From: an uncultured Odoribacter sp.
Lineage (GTDB): Bacteria > Bacteroidota > Bacteroidia > Bacteroidales > Marinifilaceae
Length of the DNA: 64,000 nt
Assembly: GCA_944321165.1 (NCBI GenBank)
Contig: CALUKE010000004.1
Location: forward strand, 62,001 to 126,000
Direction: 5' to 3'
Below are positions 47,137 to 57,013 of this stretch, in pieces. How positions within the stretch are numbered: position 1 is the stretch's first letter; each line of letters begins with the position of its first letter. The notes under the pieces are model-generated. The model was not told the origin of the DNA and did no database searches. It saw nothing but the letters and a program-made list of their open reading frames with translations. The position numbers and the translations under genes were made by a program.

Positions 47137-47919
47137 TCAAATTATAAATTTTTCCTTCAATTTTTCAACAATAATATCTACCGCCTCTGCCGGTTCCACT
47201 TCATATAAAGTACCGGCCGCCTTCGCCCCTTTTGTAAAAGATTTCCAAACCCGCGTCGGAGAACCGTTCAATCCCAGCTTTGCTTCATCCACACGAATAT
47301 TGTTAAAATTCCAAACTTCCACCTCCCGGTCATAGGCCTCCACAATCCCGCGTACAGACATGTAACGGGCTTTATTGGCCGAAGCCAAAACCGTTACGAC
47401 ACAAGGAGCCTCCACCTGTACCATCTGATACCCTTCTTCCATGGATTTCCGGATCGTAAACGTCTTATTCCCGTCAAATTCCAGATCTTCGACATAAGTC
47501 ACCTGCGGTAAATCGAGGTGTTCGGCAATCTGCGGACCGACCTGGGCGGTATCTCCATCGATGGCCTGACGTCCAGTAATCACCAGATCGTATTCAAGCA
47601 TCCGCAAAGCACCGGCAATGGCATTCGAGGTTGCCAGCGTATCGGCTCCGGCAAATTTCCGATCGCTCAGATGAATCGCCCGGTCCGCCCCCATTGCCAA
47701 CGCCTCCCGTAAGATATCGTCCGCCTGAGGAGGTCCCATGGTAATCACCGTTACCTCTGCCCCATATTTATCCTTTAATGTCAGCGCCACTTCCAATCCC
47801 CCCTTGTCATCGGGATTCATAATGCTGGGAACCCCGTCCCGGATCATCGTTCCTGTTACCGGATCCAATTTTATTTCCGTCGTATCCGGTACCTGTTTGA
47901 TACAAACCACTATTTTCAT
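47137..47919 (-). CDS. etfB: Electron transfer flavoprotein, beta subunit
   Basis: 260 aa with VCIKQVPDTTEIKLDPVTGTM at the N-terminus, DKGGLEVALTLKD and LVITGRQAIDGDTAQVGPQIAEHL (nucleotide-binding and signature block about 110-133). This is the Bcd-linked type of EtfB found in butyrate clusters. It lies 30 nt after bcd and 69 nt before etfA, in the usual bcd-etfB-etfA order. The extra second flavin or adenosine site expected for bifurcation was not resolved by eye. Confidence 0.92.
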   Translation of the reverse strand: MKIVVCIKQVPDTTEIKLDPVTGTMIRDGVPSIMNPDDKGGLEVALTLKDKYGAEVTVITMGPPQADDILREALAMGADRAIHLSDRKFAGADTLATSNAIAGALRMLEYDLVITGRQAIDGDTAQVGPQIAEHLDLPQVTYVEDLEFDGNKTFTIRKSMEEGYQMVQVEAPCVVTVLASANKARYMSVRGIVEAYDREVEVWNFNNIRVDEAKLGLNGSPTRVWKSFTKGAKAAGTLYEVEPAEAVDIIVEKLKEKFII

Positions 47920-47949
47920 ATCATTATCGTTTTTTCTTATACAATCCCA

Positions 47950-49089
47950 TCATTTAAGCAAAGCGGCAGCTATTACCATCCGCTGAACTTCAGAGGTTCC
48001 TTCATAAATTTCAGTAATCTTTGCATCCCGCATCATCCGCTCCACCGGATACTCACGGGTATATCCATATCCACCGTGGAATTGTACCGCTTTGGTGGTC
48101 ATCTCCATGGCCGTCTCCGCTGCAAACAATTTGGCACGGGCAGAATCAGCCGAATACGGCATTTTCCGATCCTTTTTCCAGGCAGCCATCCGTACCAGTA
48201 AACGAGCAGCCTCTATTTTTGTATCCAGATCTGCCAGTTGGAACTGGGTATTCTGGAACTGTCCGATTGCCTTTCCGAACTGCTTTCTCTCTTTCACATA
48301 TTTTACCGTCTCGTCCATGGCTCCCTGCGCAATTCCCAATGCCTGAGAAGCGATTCCCATACGTCCGCCATCCAGGGTTTTCATCGCAATCTTAAATCCT
48401 TCGCCCGGTTTTCCCAACAGATTTTCTTTCGGGACAAGACAATTCTCAAAAATCAGTTCGCAGGTGGCTGATCCCCGGATTCCCATCTTCTTCTCTTTCT
48501 TGCCGATGGAAAATCCCGGGAAATCCCGCTCTACGATAAAAGCGGAAATGCCTCGTGTCCCCTGTGACTTGTCGGTCATGGCCATCACAATATACACGTT
48601 TGCATAAGCCGCATTGGTAATGAAAATCTTCGAACCGTTCAACACATAATGATCATCTTCCAGCACCGCCATGGTCTGCTGCGCCGAGGCATCCGTACCG
48701 GCATTGGGTTCCGTCAATCCGAAAGCACCGATCCATTCTCCGGAACACAGTTTCGGCAAATATTTTTTCTTTTGCTCTTCCGTTCCGAATTCATAAATCG
48801 GAGAAGCACACAAGGAGGTATGAGCCGATACGATCACTCCGGTCGTTGCACATACCCGGGACAACTCTTCTACAGCCATCGAATACAATACATTGTCACC
48901 ACCTGCACCGCCGTATTCCACCGGGAAAGGAATCCCCATGATCCCCAACTTCGCCATTTTCTCCACCGTTTCAAGCGGAAATCTTTCTTCCTCGTCCACC
49001 TCTGCAGCCAGCGGTTTCACCTCTTTTTCTGCAAATGCTCTGATCATCTGCAAAAACAATATCTCTTTTTTTGATAATGAAAAATCCAT
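47950..49089 (-). CDS. bcd: Butyryl-CoA dehydrogenase (acyl-CoA dehydrogenase)
   Basis: 379 aa, standard family length. Typical features: FGLTEPNAGTDASAQ (flavin/substrate contact, about 126-140), GIRGSATCELIFENCLVP, YVKERKQFGKAIGQFQN, QFHGGYGYTREYPVERMMRDAKITEIYEGTSEVQRMVI with the catalytic Glu region. It reduces crotonyl-CoA to butyryl-CoA using the neighbouring Etf. The gene directly follows atoA in the lysine operon, which shows how lysine carbon is used as electron acceptor. Confidence 0.93.
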   Translation of the reverse strand: MDFSLSKKEILFLQMIRAFAEKEVKPLAAEVDEEERFPLETVEKMAKLGIMGIPFPVEYGGAGGDNVLYSMAVEELSRVCATTGVIVSAHTSLCASPIYEFGTEEQKKKYLPKLCSGEWIGAFGLTEPNAGTDASAQQTMAVLEDDHYVLNGSKIFITNAAYANVYIVMAMTDKSQGTRGISAFIVERDFPGFSIGKKEKKMGIRGSATCELIFENCLVPKENLLGKPGEGFKIAMKTLDGGRMGIASQALGIAQGAMDETVKYVKERKQFGKAIGQFQNTQFQLADLDTKIEAARLLVRMAAWKKDRKMPYSADSARAKLFAAETAMEMTTKAVQFHGGYGYTREYPVERMMRDAKITEIYEGTSEVQRMVIAAALLK

Positions 49090-49129
49090 AAGTTCTCTAT
49101 TTCAGATGTATAATTTCAGCTATCTAAAA

Positions 49130-49786
49130 TCAGCACATTTTTTTCAGATCGGGAGCAATGATCAGGGTCGCTTCCGTAGCCGCCTGCACCTGTTCCACAG
49201 AAAATTCCGGATGTATCTCTTTCAAGACAATTCCCTCCGGAGTAATCTCCATCACCCCCATTTCAGTAACGATCATATTCACCTGACCTTTGGCAGTCAA
49301 AGGCAAAGTGCATTTTTTCAATATTTTTGGATTCCCTTTCGCCGTATGCTCCATGGCCAGAATCACTTTACCGGCCCCCATCAATAAATCCATGGCACCG
49401 CCCATACCGGGAGTCTTTTTGCCGGGAATCATCCAATTGGCCAAATCTCCGTGCTCATCCACCTGCAAGGCCCCCAAAATACTGACATCTACATGCCCGC
49501 CCCGAATAATGCCAAAAGAGGTAGCACTGTCAAAACTGGCAGCCCCCGGCAAGGCCGTAATTGCCCCGCCACCGGCATTGATCAGATCCGGATCTTCCTC
49601 CCCCGGAGCCGGCGTCGGTCCCATCCCGATCAATCCGTTTTCCGTCTGCAAGATTACCTCCACACCTTCCGGCAGATAATTCGGAACCAATGTCGGTAAT
49701 CCGATCCCCAGATTCACCACATCTCCATCCCGGAGTTCCATTGCCACTCTTCTGGCAATCACCTCCCTGATTTGTTCTTTTTCCAT
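49130..49786 (-). CDS. atoA: CoA-transferase subunit B (butyryl-CoA:acetoacetate type)
   Basis: 218 aa. DGDVVNLGIGLPTLVPNYLP and the catalytic-Glu block in ILQTENGLIGMG (about 45-56) are class I CoA-transferase features, with GGAMDLLMGAGKVILAMEH and the C-terminal VTEMGVMEITPEGIVLKEI. It pairs with AtoD, whose gene is about 8.5 kb upstream at the head of the same operon. Together they are expected to move CoA from butyryl-CoA to acetoacetate, giving acetoacetyl-CoA and butyrate. The subunit genes are split by the kam genes. Confidence 0.9.
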   Translation of the reverse strand: MEKEQIREVIARRVAMELRDGDVVNLGIGLPTLVPNYLPEGVEVILQTENGLIGMGPTPAPGEEDPDLINAGGGAITALPGAASFDSATSFGIIRGGHVDVSILGALQVDEHGDLANWMIPGKKTPGMGGAMDLLMGAGKVILAMEHTAKGNPKILKKCTLPLTAKGQVNMIVTEMGVMEITPEGIVLKEIHPEFSVEQVQAATEATLIIAPDLKKMC

Positions 49787-49798
49787 AATTCGTATGTT

Positions 49799-50587
49799 TT
49801 AATGATTCATTCTTCTATCCAATTCCTGGGCAATGAACGAAGCCACGTCATCGGCATAAGTATTCATGCCAAATCCGGCATCGTACCCCAATTCTTTTGC
49901 CAGCTCATGAGAAATCCGGGGACCGCCGCAAGCCAATATCACCTTGTCGCGCAATCCTTCGGCCTCCAACATCTCTACCAGCTCCGTCAGATTCTTGATA
50001 TGAATATCCTTCTGAGTCACTGTCTGGGAGACCAACAGGGCATCCGCCTTCAGCTCGATCGCTTTGGCAATAAACTCTTCGTTGCTCACCTGACTACCCA
50101 TATTCAATGCCTCAAACATCTCATAACGCTCCAAACCGTAATGTCCGGCAAATCCCTTCATATTCATGATCGCATCGATACCTACCGTATGGGCATCCGT
50201 ACCGGTACTGGCACCGATCACGACAATCTTGCGACCGATATGCTCCCGGATAAACTGATCGGTTTCTCCCATATCCCATTTGGTTGACTCTACCTTCGGT
50301 ACATAGATATTCGTATAATCCACCGTATGTACACAACTGCCATAACAATTGAAAAAAGTATATCCCTCCGTCAATTCCTTGTGAAACACCACCTGCGGAT
50401 TTTCAAATCCCATCTTCTTCAACAACTGCTTGGCAGCCTCTATGGCTTCCTCTCCGGCAGGTACCGGCAAGGTGAAACTCAGTTGAGTCTTCCCGTCATT
50501 CATGGTATCCCCGTAGGGTTTTATTTTTTTCAGGTCGAGGGTCTGATTGAAATCCCGGCCTTCTGTCGAATATAAACCTCCGCTCAT
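49799..50587 (-). CDS. kamE: Lysine 5,6-aminomutase, beta subunit (B12-binding)
   Basis: 262 aa. The cobalamin DxHxxG motif is D131-A-H133-T-V-G136 within IGASTGTDAHTVG, and Lys144 (MNMK) lies at the position known to bind PLP in the beta subunit of the Clostridium sticklandii enzyme. It moves the terminal amino group of lysine or beta-lysine from C6 to C5 by an adenosylcobalamin radical mechanism. It is 11 nt after kamD. The numbering matches the family, so the start codon is well supported. Confidence 0.95.
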   Translation of the reverse strand: MSGGLYSTEGRDFNQTLDLKKIKPYGDTMNDGKTQLSFTLPVPAGEEAIEAAKQLLKKMGFENPQVVFHKELTEGYTFFNCYGSCVHTVDYTNIYVPKVESTKWDMGETDQFIREHIGRKIVVIGASTGTDAHTVGIDAIMNMKGFAGHYGLERYEMFEALNMGSQVSNEEFIAKAIELKADALLVSQTVTQKDIHIKNLTELVEMLEAEGLRDKVILACGGPRISHELAKELGYDAGFGMNTYADDVASFIAQELDRRMNH

Positions 50588-50598
50588 ATATATAATTA

Positions 50599-52149
50599 TT
50601 ATCTATTCAACATCATTTCCACAAACGGATTCTCATAATTCTTTCCTTTCGGACTTACGCCGTCCAAACCTTTTCCACCATTCTTCGGCCGTTTGATATC
50701 AGCAAATATTCCTTTTTCCAAAGCCGTAAAAAGTCCTTCCCGCTCGATCTTTTCCAAAAGAACCGTCGCTTTATCCAACACCTCTTTGGCACGGCGCTGG
50801 ATAATACCGTCCTGTTTGAAAACGACCTCATCGCCGATGCTCCGCATATTATTGAAAATATAACGGGCATTCTCGATGGAAAGATAACGGTCCGACATAA
50901 AAGGCGTATGTATCGCTTCGGTCGGCATACCAAGCAACTGAATACCCTGCGACGTCCAGATACCGATCATATTGAACAGAGCGTCCTGTATATGACCCCG
51001 GAAAATATTTCCGGTCATAAACTTGGTAGGCGGCATGTATTTCAAAGTCGCTTTGGGAAAGATTTCCCGCGTCATCTGGGCCTGAGCCAATTCATACAGG
51101 AAACCGTTTTCCAGCATCGGATCCATTTCAAAGGCATGTCCCAATCCCATCTGCTCTTCCGGCAGACCGGCCAGCAAAGCCAGCTGCTCATTGATCAGGT
51201 CGGAAGCCAGCACGGTATGAGCCTCCTCGACCGCATCGGCCGTAGTCAAATAATTATCTTCTCCCGTATTGATAATAACTCCGGCAAATCCATTGATCAC
51301 CCGCGACATGAACTGATCGACCAGTGTACGCTGCATGTTGATGTCCCGGAACAGGATGCCATACAAGGCATCGTTCAGCATCACATCCAGCCCCTCGAGG
51401 GCTCCCATGACCGCAATCTCCGGCATGCAGAGGCCTGAACAGTAATTGCATAAACGGATATAACGGCCGACCTCTTCCCCGACCTCATCAAGCGCTTTCC
51501 GCATGATCCGGAAATTCTCCTGGGTAGCGAAAGTACCCCCGAAACCTTCCGTAGTCGCCCCATAGGGGACATAATCCAGCAAACTCTGACCGGTGGTACG
51601 GATCACGGCAATGATATCGGCACCTTGCCGGGCCGCTGCCTGAGCCTGTACCACGTCTTCATAAATATTACCGGTCGCCACAATCACATACAGATAGGGT
51701 TTCGTCCCTTCCCCGATGGTGGCGATGTAGTTTTCTCTCCGTTTCCGGTTCGCCACAATCCGACGGATACTGGCTTCCATATAGGGTTGTAAAGCTTTCA
51801 TGCGCTGCTCACGGCTGCCAAAATGTCCTCGGGTAATATCCCAATTGCCGACAGCCACCATCTCTGCAATTTCCTGGGGAGAGAGGCCGGTTTCCACGAC
51901 GGCACTTCCCAAGAAAAACAAAACCCCTTCACCCAGCAAGTTTTTTTCTTTCAGTTGATCCACCAGAATATTCGGCAGCGGAACAGCATTCGCATCCACC
52001 CCGTCAATACCCAACAGACGGCACAAAGTCCTCTCGACAGCCACCGTTGTATAACCGTTTACAAAATCCTGAACCTGGTCAGCGATTTTGCGAGCGATCC
52101 CCCGGGCATATTCGACCTTATTAAAATCTATTCCTAATTTACTTTCCAT
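50599..52149 (-). CDS. kamD: Lysine 5,6-aminomutase, alpha subunit
   Basis: 516 aa, as usual for the family. A TIM-barrel subunit with the N-terminal LGIDFNKVEYARGIARKIADQ, the AVGNWDITRGHFGSREQRMKAL stretch and the central QAQAAARQGADIIAVIRTTGQSLLDYVP block (about 182-210). It binds PLP and substrate and pairs with KamE. It converts L-beta-lysine to 3,5-diaminohexanoate. Flanked by the reactivase gene kamC (upstream) and kamE. Confidence 0.95.
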   Translation of the reverse strand: MESKLGIDFNKVEYARGIARKIADQVQDFVNGYTTVAVERTLCRLLGIDGVDANAVPLPNILVDQLKEKNLLGEGVLFFLGSAVVETGLSPQEIAEMVAVGNWDITRGHFGSREQRMKALQPYMEASIRRIVANRKRRENYIATIGEGTKPYLYVIVATGNIYEDVVQAQAAARQGADIIAVIRTTGQSLLDYVPYGATTEGFGGTFATQENFRIMRKALDEVGEEVGRYIRLCNYCSGLCMPEIAVMGALEGLDVMLNDALYGILFRDINMQRTLVDQFMSRVINGFAGVIINTGEDNYLTTADAVEEAHTVLASDLINEQLALLAGLPEEQMGLGHAFEMDPMLENGFLYELAQAQMTREIFPKATLKYMPPTKFMTGNIFRGHIQDALFNMIGIWTSQGIQLLGMPTEAIHTPFMSDRYLSIENARYIFNNMRSIGDEVVFKQDGIIQRRAKEVLDKATVLLEKIEREGLFTALEKGIFADIKRPKNGGKGLDGVSPKGKNYENPFVEMMLNR

Positions 52150-52160
52150 ATATTTTCTTT

Positions 52161-53624
52161 CTACTGTACTGTCTTTTTCAAACAGGAGTTTCCTTCCTCC
52201 TCCTGTAAATAATTTTCCACCCGTTCCAGCAACTCCCGGTCGATTCCCAACATCCAGGCAATCCGGATTGCCTCATGAGGAACATCTTCCCGATCATCTG
52301 CTTCCAGGGAGTAATCCATAAATTCATTGATATTGTTCAGAGTCATTTCACCTTTGAAGCGGTTTTCCACGACACCCCTCACCCGCCATTTCCGACAGGC
52401 GGCTGTAATTCCACCATAATGAGTCGTCACCATCGCCATCACCCGATGAGACGACAAAAAGTCCACCATTCCATTGACAATGGCCCGTCCTTCCTGTGGA
52501 TTGGTCGTACGGGCCAGTTCATCGATCAACACCAGCACCCGCTGATGCTGGCTTATTGCGTCGACAATATCATTCATTACCAGCATTTCTGCCGCAAACG
52601 AAGACAGACCGTTCAATTCATCCTGTTCATCACCTATGCTTGTCAATACCCGCTCAACCAACGGTACAACCGCTTTCCGGGCAGGGACATAAAACCCGAA
52701 CTGCGTCAGATACTGCACCAATTGCACACTCTTCAGCAGAACCGTTTTTCCGGCCATATTGGCTCCGGTAATCACCGCAGCCTCCCGACTCAAACAAATA
52801 TCCACGGCCTGAAAAACTTTTCCTTCCCGGTTCAAAACAGCCTGCACCTGAGGATGAAAAAGCCCCTCCAGCACCAAATCGCCCTCTTCCTGAACCGTCG
52901 GACAAACCAATTGCCACTGCCGGGTCAGCTTGGCCTTTGCCAGAATCATATCCACCATTCCTATCCCCTCCAACGCCTGCTGGAGTCTGGCATGCCACGC
53001 CCTCAAACGGACAGACAAATCTTCCCGGACCCGGTTTTCCACAGCCATCTCCTGCTCGTACAAACCCGCCAGCTCCTCTTCCGAATCTCCCTGCTGCGAC
53101 CTTTGTCGGATCATCGACCGAATCTCCGCCAGCTCCGGATCATAGGCATCATACACATAAAAATGAGGCAAACGGTTTCCCTCCGGATCCAAAACACCGA
53201 CCAACTCCTTCAAATCCGGCAATTCAACCCACGGCCACATCCGGACCATTTCCCGGATATCCTCCACCAAAAGGGCGAAATGCTTCAATTCAAACAATTC
53301 GAGATCATCCAGGACAGAGGCAGTAGCCGTCCGTTTCACCGTACCCCGAATATCCCGTACCTGCATCAGTTTCACTTCCACCCCTTCGAGGACCGCAGCA
53401 GAAGCCGGCTGTTCCCCCAACGCACACACCTGCCGAATACGCTCGAATTCCATTTCCAGCGCCCCTTTCGAATCCATCCAGGGGGAATCATACAGGCATC
53501 TCCGTCCCACCGGCGAACAAAGTTCCAATTGTTCGACCACATAACGAAATCCTTTTACCCGCTGTAATGCATCTCGCAAAATCATAGGCCCAATTTTATC
53601 AAATATCCTTTTCTCTTCGTACAT
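52161..53624 (-). CDS. kamC: Lysine 5,6-aminomutase reactivase ATPase, MutS-like (KamC)
   Basis: 487 aa. The C-terminal part is a MutS/MutS2-type ATPase: Walker A GANMAGKT at 287-294, VLIDELARTTNPQEG (Walker B) near 364, and VTTHYGG. The DNA mismatch-binding domains are missing, so it is not a repair protein. In lysine-fermentation clusters such proteins with KamB are annotated as the reactivating factor that swaps damaged cobalamin in KamDE. The start overlaps the kamB stop by 26 nt; a start 13 codons in (MILRDAL) is the alternative. Confidence 0.85.
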   Translation of the reverse strand: MYEEKRIFDKIGPMILRDALQRVKGFRYVVEQLELCSPVGRRCLYDSPWMDSKGALEMEFERIRQVCALGEQPASAAVLEGVEVKLMQVRDIRGTVKRTATASVLDDLELFELKHFALLVEDIREMVRMWPWVELPDLKELVGVLDPEGNRLPHFYVYDAYDPELAEIRSMIRQRSQQGDSEEELAGLYEQEMAVENRVREDLSVRLRAWHARLQQALEGIGMVDMILAKAKLTRQWQLVCPTVQEEGDLVLEGLFHPQVQAVLNREGKVFQAVDICLSREAAVITGANMAGKTVLLKSVQLVQYLTQFGFYVPARKAVVPLVERVLTSIGDEQDELNGLSSFAAEMLVMNDIVDAISQHQRVLVLIDELARTTNPQEGRAIVNGMVDFLSSHRVMAMVTTHYGGITAACRKWRVRGVVENRFKGEMTLNNINEFMDYSLEADDREDVPHEAIRIAWMLGIDRELLERVENYLQEEEGNSCLKKTVQ

Positions 53625-54609
53625 CCAATACCGGCACCGACAAACTCTTCTCCATCGCTTCCTGCAGATACCCGGAGTCCAGCAACAGACCGCTGGGAGC
53701 CAGCGGATTGATCGTCACCGCCAAAAGTCTGCTGCGGTGCAACACCCGGACCCGACCGCCTTTCCGCACAAAAGCATAATACGATGCCGGCTGGGCAAAC
53801 ACCCGGGTAAAATCGCGAACAATCAATTCCACCTTCTCTTTCTGAACCTGTAGAAATTGGAACAAACGGTCACTAACAGCCCCGGCGACAAACAGACGCG
53901 GTCCGTAACGCAAGAGATCAACCCCTTGCTTATCCAGCATAAACACCGACGGCAATTGCAAATCCATACATTCCCCTTTCTCATCTATCGCCCATACCCC
54001 CCGGTCGATTGTATCCAACTTTGCCTGAAGCGCATGTTCCACCTCTTCCAGTTCGATCAAATCACACACATAACGGGTTCGCCTCACCAATTCCGGAACA
54101 TTTCCCGAAACGGCAGCCCCTGTTGCCAGAATCATCGCCTCCGTGACTGCTGGCGAGGCCAGGCTTAAACGAGAAAGAGCTCCGTCAACCAAAGTCGTCC
54201 GGATTCCCATTTCTTGCAAACGCCCGAGCAAACGTTTCAAAGCAGTCGTATCAGAGGGACCGGAAAGCAATACTTTTCCCTCGGTAACCGCCCGAGCTAC
54301 CACCAGGCGCCCCAAAGCAGTACGTTCAGAAGAGATTTCCAAAATCTCTGATACGACCCTTTTCTCTCGATAGTGTTTTTCCGAGGTGACGAACACCATC
54401 CCTTCGGGAACGGTAATCTCCGGTTTCGGAGTCTGACAGACCTGATCCCGGTTCTCACCGTCTATACCGACCGAAGTCAATGCCCATCGGTCAGCCGAAT
54501 CCCTCGCTTGCCGCAGGATATAATTCAGGCATTCCGTTTTCCCTGTATTCTTTTCCAGACCGACAATCGACAAACTCCGAAAATCCGATATGCGTTCGAT
54601 CAACCTCAT
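53599..54609 (-). CDS. kamB: Lysine 5,6-aminomutase reactivase subunit KamB
   Basis: 336 aa. The N-terminus has a P-loop-like sequence, VGLEKNTGKTECLNYIL (about 17-33), then EGMVFVTSEKHYREKRVVSEI. No DNA-binding part is visible. Position between kamA and kamC, and a 26-nt overlap with kamC, fit the known kamB-kamC pair that keeps the B12-dependent aminomutase active. The assignment rests mainly on cluster context and length. Confidence 0.8.
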   Translation of the reverse strand: MRLIERISDFRSLSIVGLEKNTGKTECLNYILRQARDSADRWALTSVGIDGENRDQVCQTPKPEITVPEGMVFVTSEKHYREKRVVSEILEISSERTALGRLVVARAVTEGKVLLSGPSDTTALKRLLGRLQEMGIRTTLVDGALSRLSLASPAVTEAMILATGAAVSGNVPELVRRTRYVCDLIELEEVEHALQAKLDTIDRGVWAIDEKGECMDLQLPSVFMLDKQGVDLLRYGPRLFVAGAVSDRLFQFLQVQKEKVELIVRDFTRVFAQPASYYAFVRKGGRVRVLHRSRLLAVTINPLAPSGLLLDSGYLQEAMEKSLSVPVLDVRREKDI

Positions 54610-54621
54610 CTTTAAATTCTC

Positions 54622-55872
54622 CTATCCTTTGGCCAAAAGATTTCGCGTCTTCCGATCCAGATCCGCCGGTTCAATGGAAAGACGCTCTCCGCTCAACAGC
54701 TCTGCCACCCCTTCTGTCTTACGCCGCTTTTCACACTCCTCACAATGACATTCATCCTTATAATCCGTCGGTTCGGTATAAGTAGTCACGACTCCCTCGA
54801 AATTACGTAAAACAACCCGATTCGGCCCCTGCGAAATCAGATAAGTCGGCATTACCGGAATCTTCCCGCCACCGCCAGGCGCATCCACCACAAAAGTCGG
54901 CACCGCATATCCCGAAGTATGCCCCCGTAAATTTTCAATGATCTCGATTCCCTTGGATACCGGCGTACGGAAATGCCCGATGCCCACAGAAAGGTCGCAG
55001 ATATAAATATAATACGGGCGTACACGGATTTTTACCAATTCATGTACCAGCTTCTTCATCACATGAGTACAGTCATTCACCCCTCTCAACAATACAGACT
55101 GATTGCCCAAAGGAATTCCGGCATCGGCCAAACGTGCACAGGCGGCAGCCGATTCCGGTGTAATTTCATTGGGATGGTTGAAATGCGTATTCAACCAGAT
55201 CGGATGATATTTCCGGAGCATATTCACCAGTTCGGGCGTAATCCGCTGCGGCAGCACCACCGGAGTCCGGGAACCGATTCGGATAATCTCCACATGGGGG
55301 ATCTCCCGCAAACGTTTGATGATATATTCCAAACGTTCATCGCTCACCAGCAGAGCATCCCCGCCGGATAAAAGGACATCCCTCACCTGTGGGGTATGGG
55401 CGATATACTCTATACATTTTTCTATGCGCTCCAGCGGAGTGGCACAATCGTGATGTCCGGCAAAACGCCTGCGGGTGCAGTGCCGACAATACATCGAACA
55501 CATATCCGTAATCAGGAACAGCACCCGGTCGGGATAGCGATGCGTCAGCCCCGGAACCGGCGAATCACCGTCCTCATGCAAAGGATCTTCCAGATCAGCC
55601 GGAGAACGGTGCAGTTCCTCTATCGTCGGCACCGATTGTCTGCGAATGGGACAGTACGGATTATCCGGATCGATCAGACTCAGATAATAAGGAGTAATCG
55701 CCATACGCAAAGTCTTCAATGATTCACGGATTCCTTCTTCCTCTTCGGCAGTCAAACAAAGATATTTCTTCAGCTGTTCCAAAGTTTCAATCCGATTTTT
55801 CACCTGCCAATGCCAATCGTTCCATTGTTCATCGGTTACTTCCGGAAAAAACTCTTTTCTTCTGCTTACCAT
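54622..55872 (-). CDS. kamA: Lysine 2,3-aminomutase (radical SAM)
   Basis: 416 aa from MVSRRKEFFPEV. This start aligns with the Clostridium subterminale enzyme and places the radical-SAM cysteines at C125, C129 and C132 (MCSMYCRHC), exactly as there; an ATG 16 codons upstream is less likely. The PLP lysine is in the APGGGGK motif. It converts L-lysine to L-beta-lysine, the first step of the pathway. C-terminal CHCEECEKRR cysteines probably bind zinc. Confidence 0.95.
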   Translation of the reverse strand: MVSRRKEFFPEVTDEQWNDWHWQVKNRIETLEQLKKYLCLTAEEEEGIRESLKTLRMAITPYYLSLIDPDNPYCPIRRQSVPTIEELHRSPADLEDPLHEDGDSPVPGLTHRYPDRVLFLITDMCSMYCRHCTRRRFAGHHDCATPLERIEKCIEYIAHTPQVRDVLLSGGDALLVSDERLEYIIKRLREIPHVEIIRIGSRTPVVLPQRITPELVNMLRKYHPIWLNTHFNHPNEITPESAAACARLADAGIPLGNQSVLLRGVNDCTHVMKKLVHELVKIRVRPYYIYICDLSVGIGHFRTPVSKGIEIIENLRGHTSGYAVPTFVVDAPGGGGKIPVMPTYLISQGPNRVVLRNFEGVVTTYTEPTDYKDECHCEECEKRRKTEGVAELLSGERLSIEPADLDRKTRNLLAKG

Positions 55873-55935
55873 ATTTTTCAATTTACCGTTTGCCGATGTA
55901 CAGACAGGATTTCCCTCCATACATCGGCCTGTTAT

Positions 55936-56979
55936 TTAAGCATACAATTCTGTAAATATTTTCCGCAGAGCTTCGCATTCACGCAGTTCCTGCAGGGTAA
56001 TCTCCGCATGTCCCTTGGTATAACCGTTCCCGACGATCATCGTTACATCACTGCCAACTCCTTCTGCACCCAAAGCGGCCTTTGTAAAACTGGTTGCCAT
56101 GGAGAAGAAGTAAACCAATCCGTCGTTCTTCGTACACAATATACTGGTCATTTCGGTATCGGTAATATTGACATTGTTAATGGTAATATCACACATTTCT
56201 CCATTTGTCAGTTCTGCGATTTTTTCCATCACCGGAACCGGCTGTGTTGCATCTGCAGAGAATACATAATCACAGAATCCCAATTTTTGCAAACGCTCGG
56301 TGCTCTTCTGGCTGTGACACAAACCGATTACCTTACCGGTAATCCCGGCCCGTTTCTTGGCTTCGTAACAACACAGCATACCCGATTTTCCACCAGCTCC
56401 GATAATCAATACCGTATCTCCCGGTTTTACCAACTTGGCCGTCTGAGCCGGAGCACCAGCTACATCCAAAGCCGACAGAGCCAACTTTTCCGGTAAATCA
56501 GCAGGTATTTTTGCATAAATTCCGCTTTCAAACAAAATGGCCTTCCCGTCGATGTCCACTTGATCGACATCTGCCCGAATTTCTTTGATCTTATCGATGC
56601 GAAGTGGTGTCAGAGACAGAGACACCAGAGTAGCAATTTTATCGCCCACCTTCAAGTCTGTCTTTCCAATCAAAGCATCTCCGATTTTTTCTACAGTTCC
56701 CAGCAGCATACCGCCCGAACCGGTCACCGGATTCCGGTGTTTTCCCTGTTTCTCCACAATTCCCAACATGATTTCAGCAATTTTTGCCTTGTCACCGCCG
56801 GCCTGTTCTTCGATCTGAGTAAAACTGGCCGAGTCGATATTCAACGTCTGTACATCGATCAGAATCTCATTGTCATAGATCTCGTCCATGTTATTATCCA
56901 ACTTGTCTGCCGGTTGTGGTAAAACTCCCTTCGGTGCAATCACTCTGTGTGTTCCGTATTTATTTCCTTTTTTCTGCAT
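55936..56979 (-). CDS. kdd: L-erythro-3,5-diaminohexanoate dehydrogenase
   Basis: 347 aa. NAD(P)-binding glycine motif VLIIGAGGKSGMLCCYEAKKR at about 188-208, the N-terminal GTHRVIAPKGVLPQPADKLDN and DINTL-type block DVQTLNIDSASFTQI. It oxidatively deaminates 3,5-diaminohexanoate to 5-amino-3-oxohexanoate. Length and position between kce and kamA are as in known lysine clusters. Confidence 0.92.
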   Translation of the reverse strand: MQKKGNKYGTHRVIAPKGVLPQPADKLDNNMDEIYDNEILIDVQTLNIDSASFTQIEEQAGGDKAKIAEIMLGIVEKQGKHRNPVTGSGGMLLGTVEKIGDALIGKTDLKVGDKIATLVSLSLTPLRIDKIKEIRADVDQVDIDGKAILFESGIYAKIPADLPEKLALSALDVAGAPAQTAKLVKPGDTVLIIGAGGKSGMLCCYEAKKRAGITGKVIGLCHSQKSTERLQKLGFCDYVFSADATQPVPVMEKIAELTNGEMCDITINNVNITDTEMTSILCTKNDGLVYFFSMATSFTKAALGAEGVGSDVTMIVGNGYTKGHAEITLQELRECEALRKIFTELYA

Positions 56980-57013
56980 AATATTAAGATTTTAAAATTT
57001 GTAATCATTCATT

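Noticed and set aside
52275..53567. 430-codon plus-strand frame opposite kamC
   Set aside because: Antisense shadow of a gene with Walker motifs; no start context or family signal.
52161..53624. MutS mismatch repair gene
   Set aside because: The mismatch-recognition domains are missing and the gene is embedded in the kam operon; the KamC assignment fits better.
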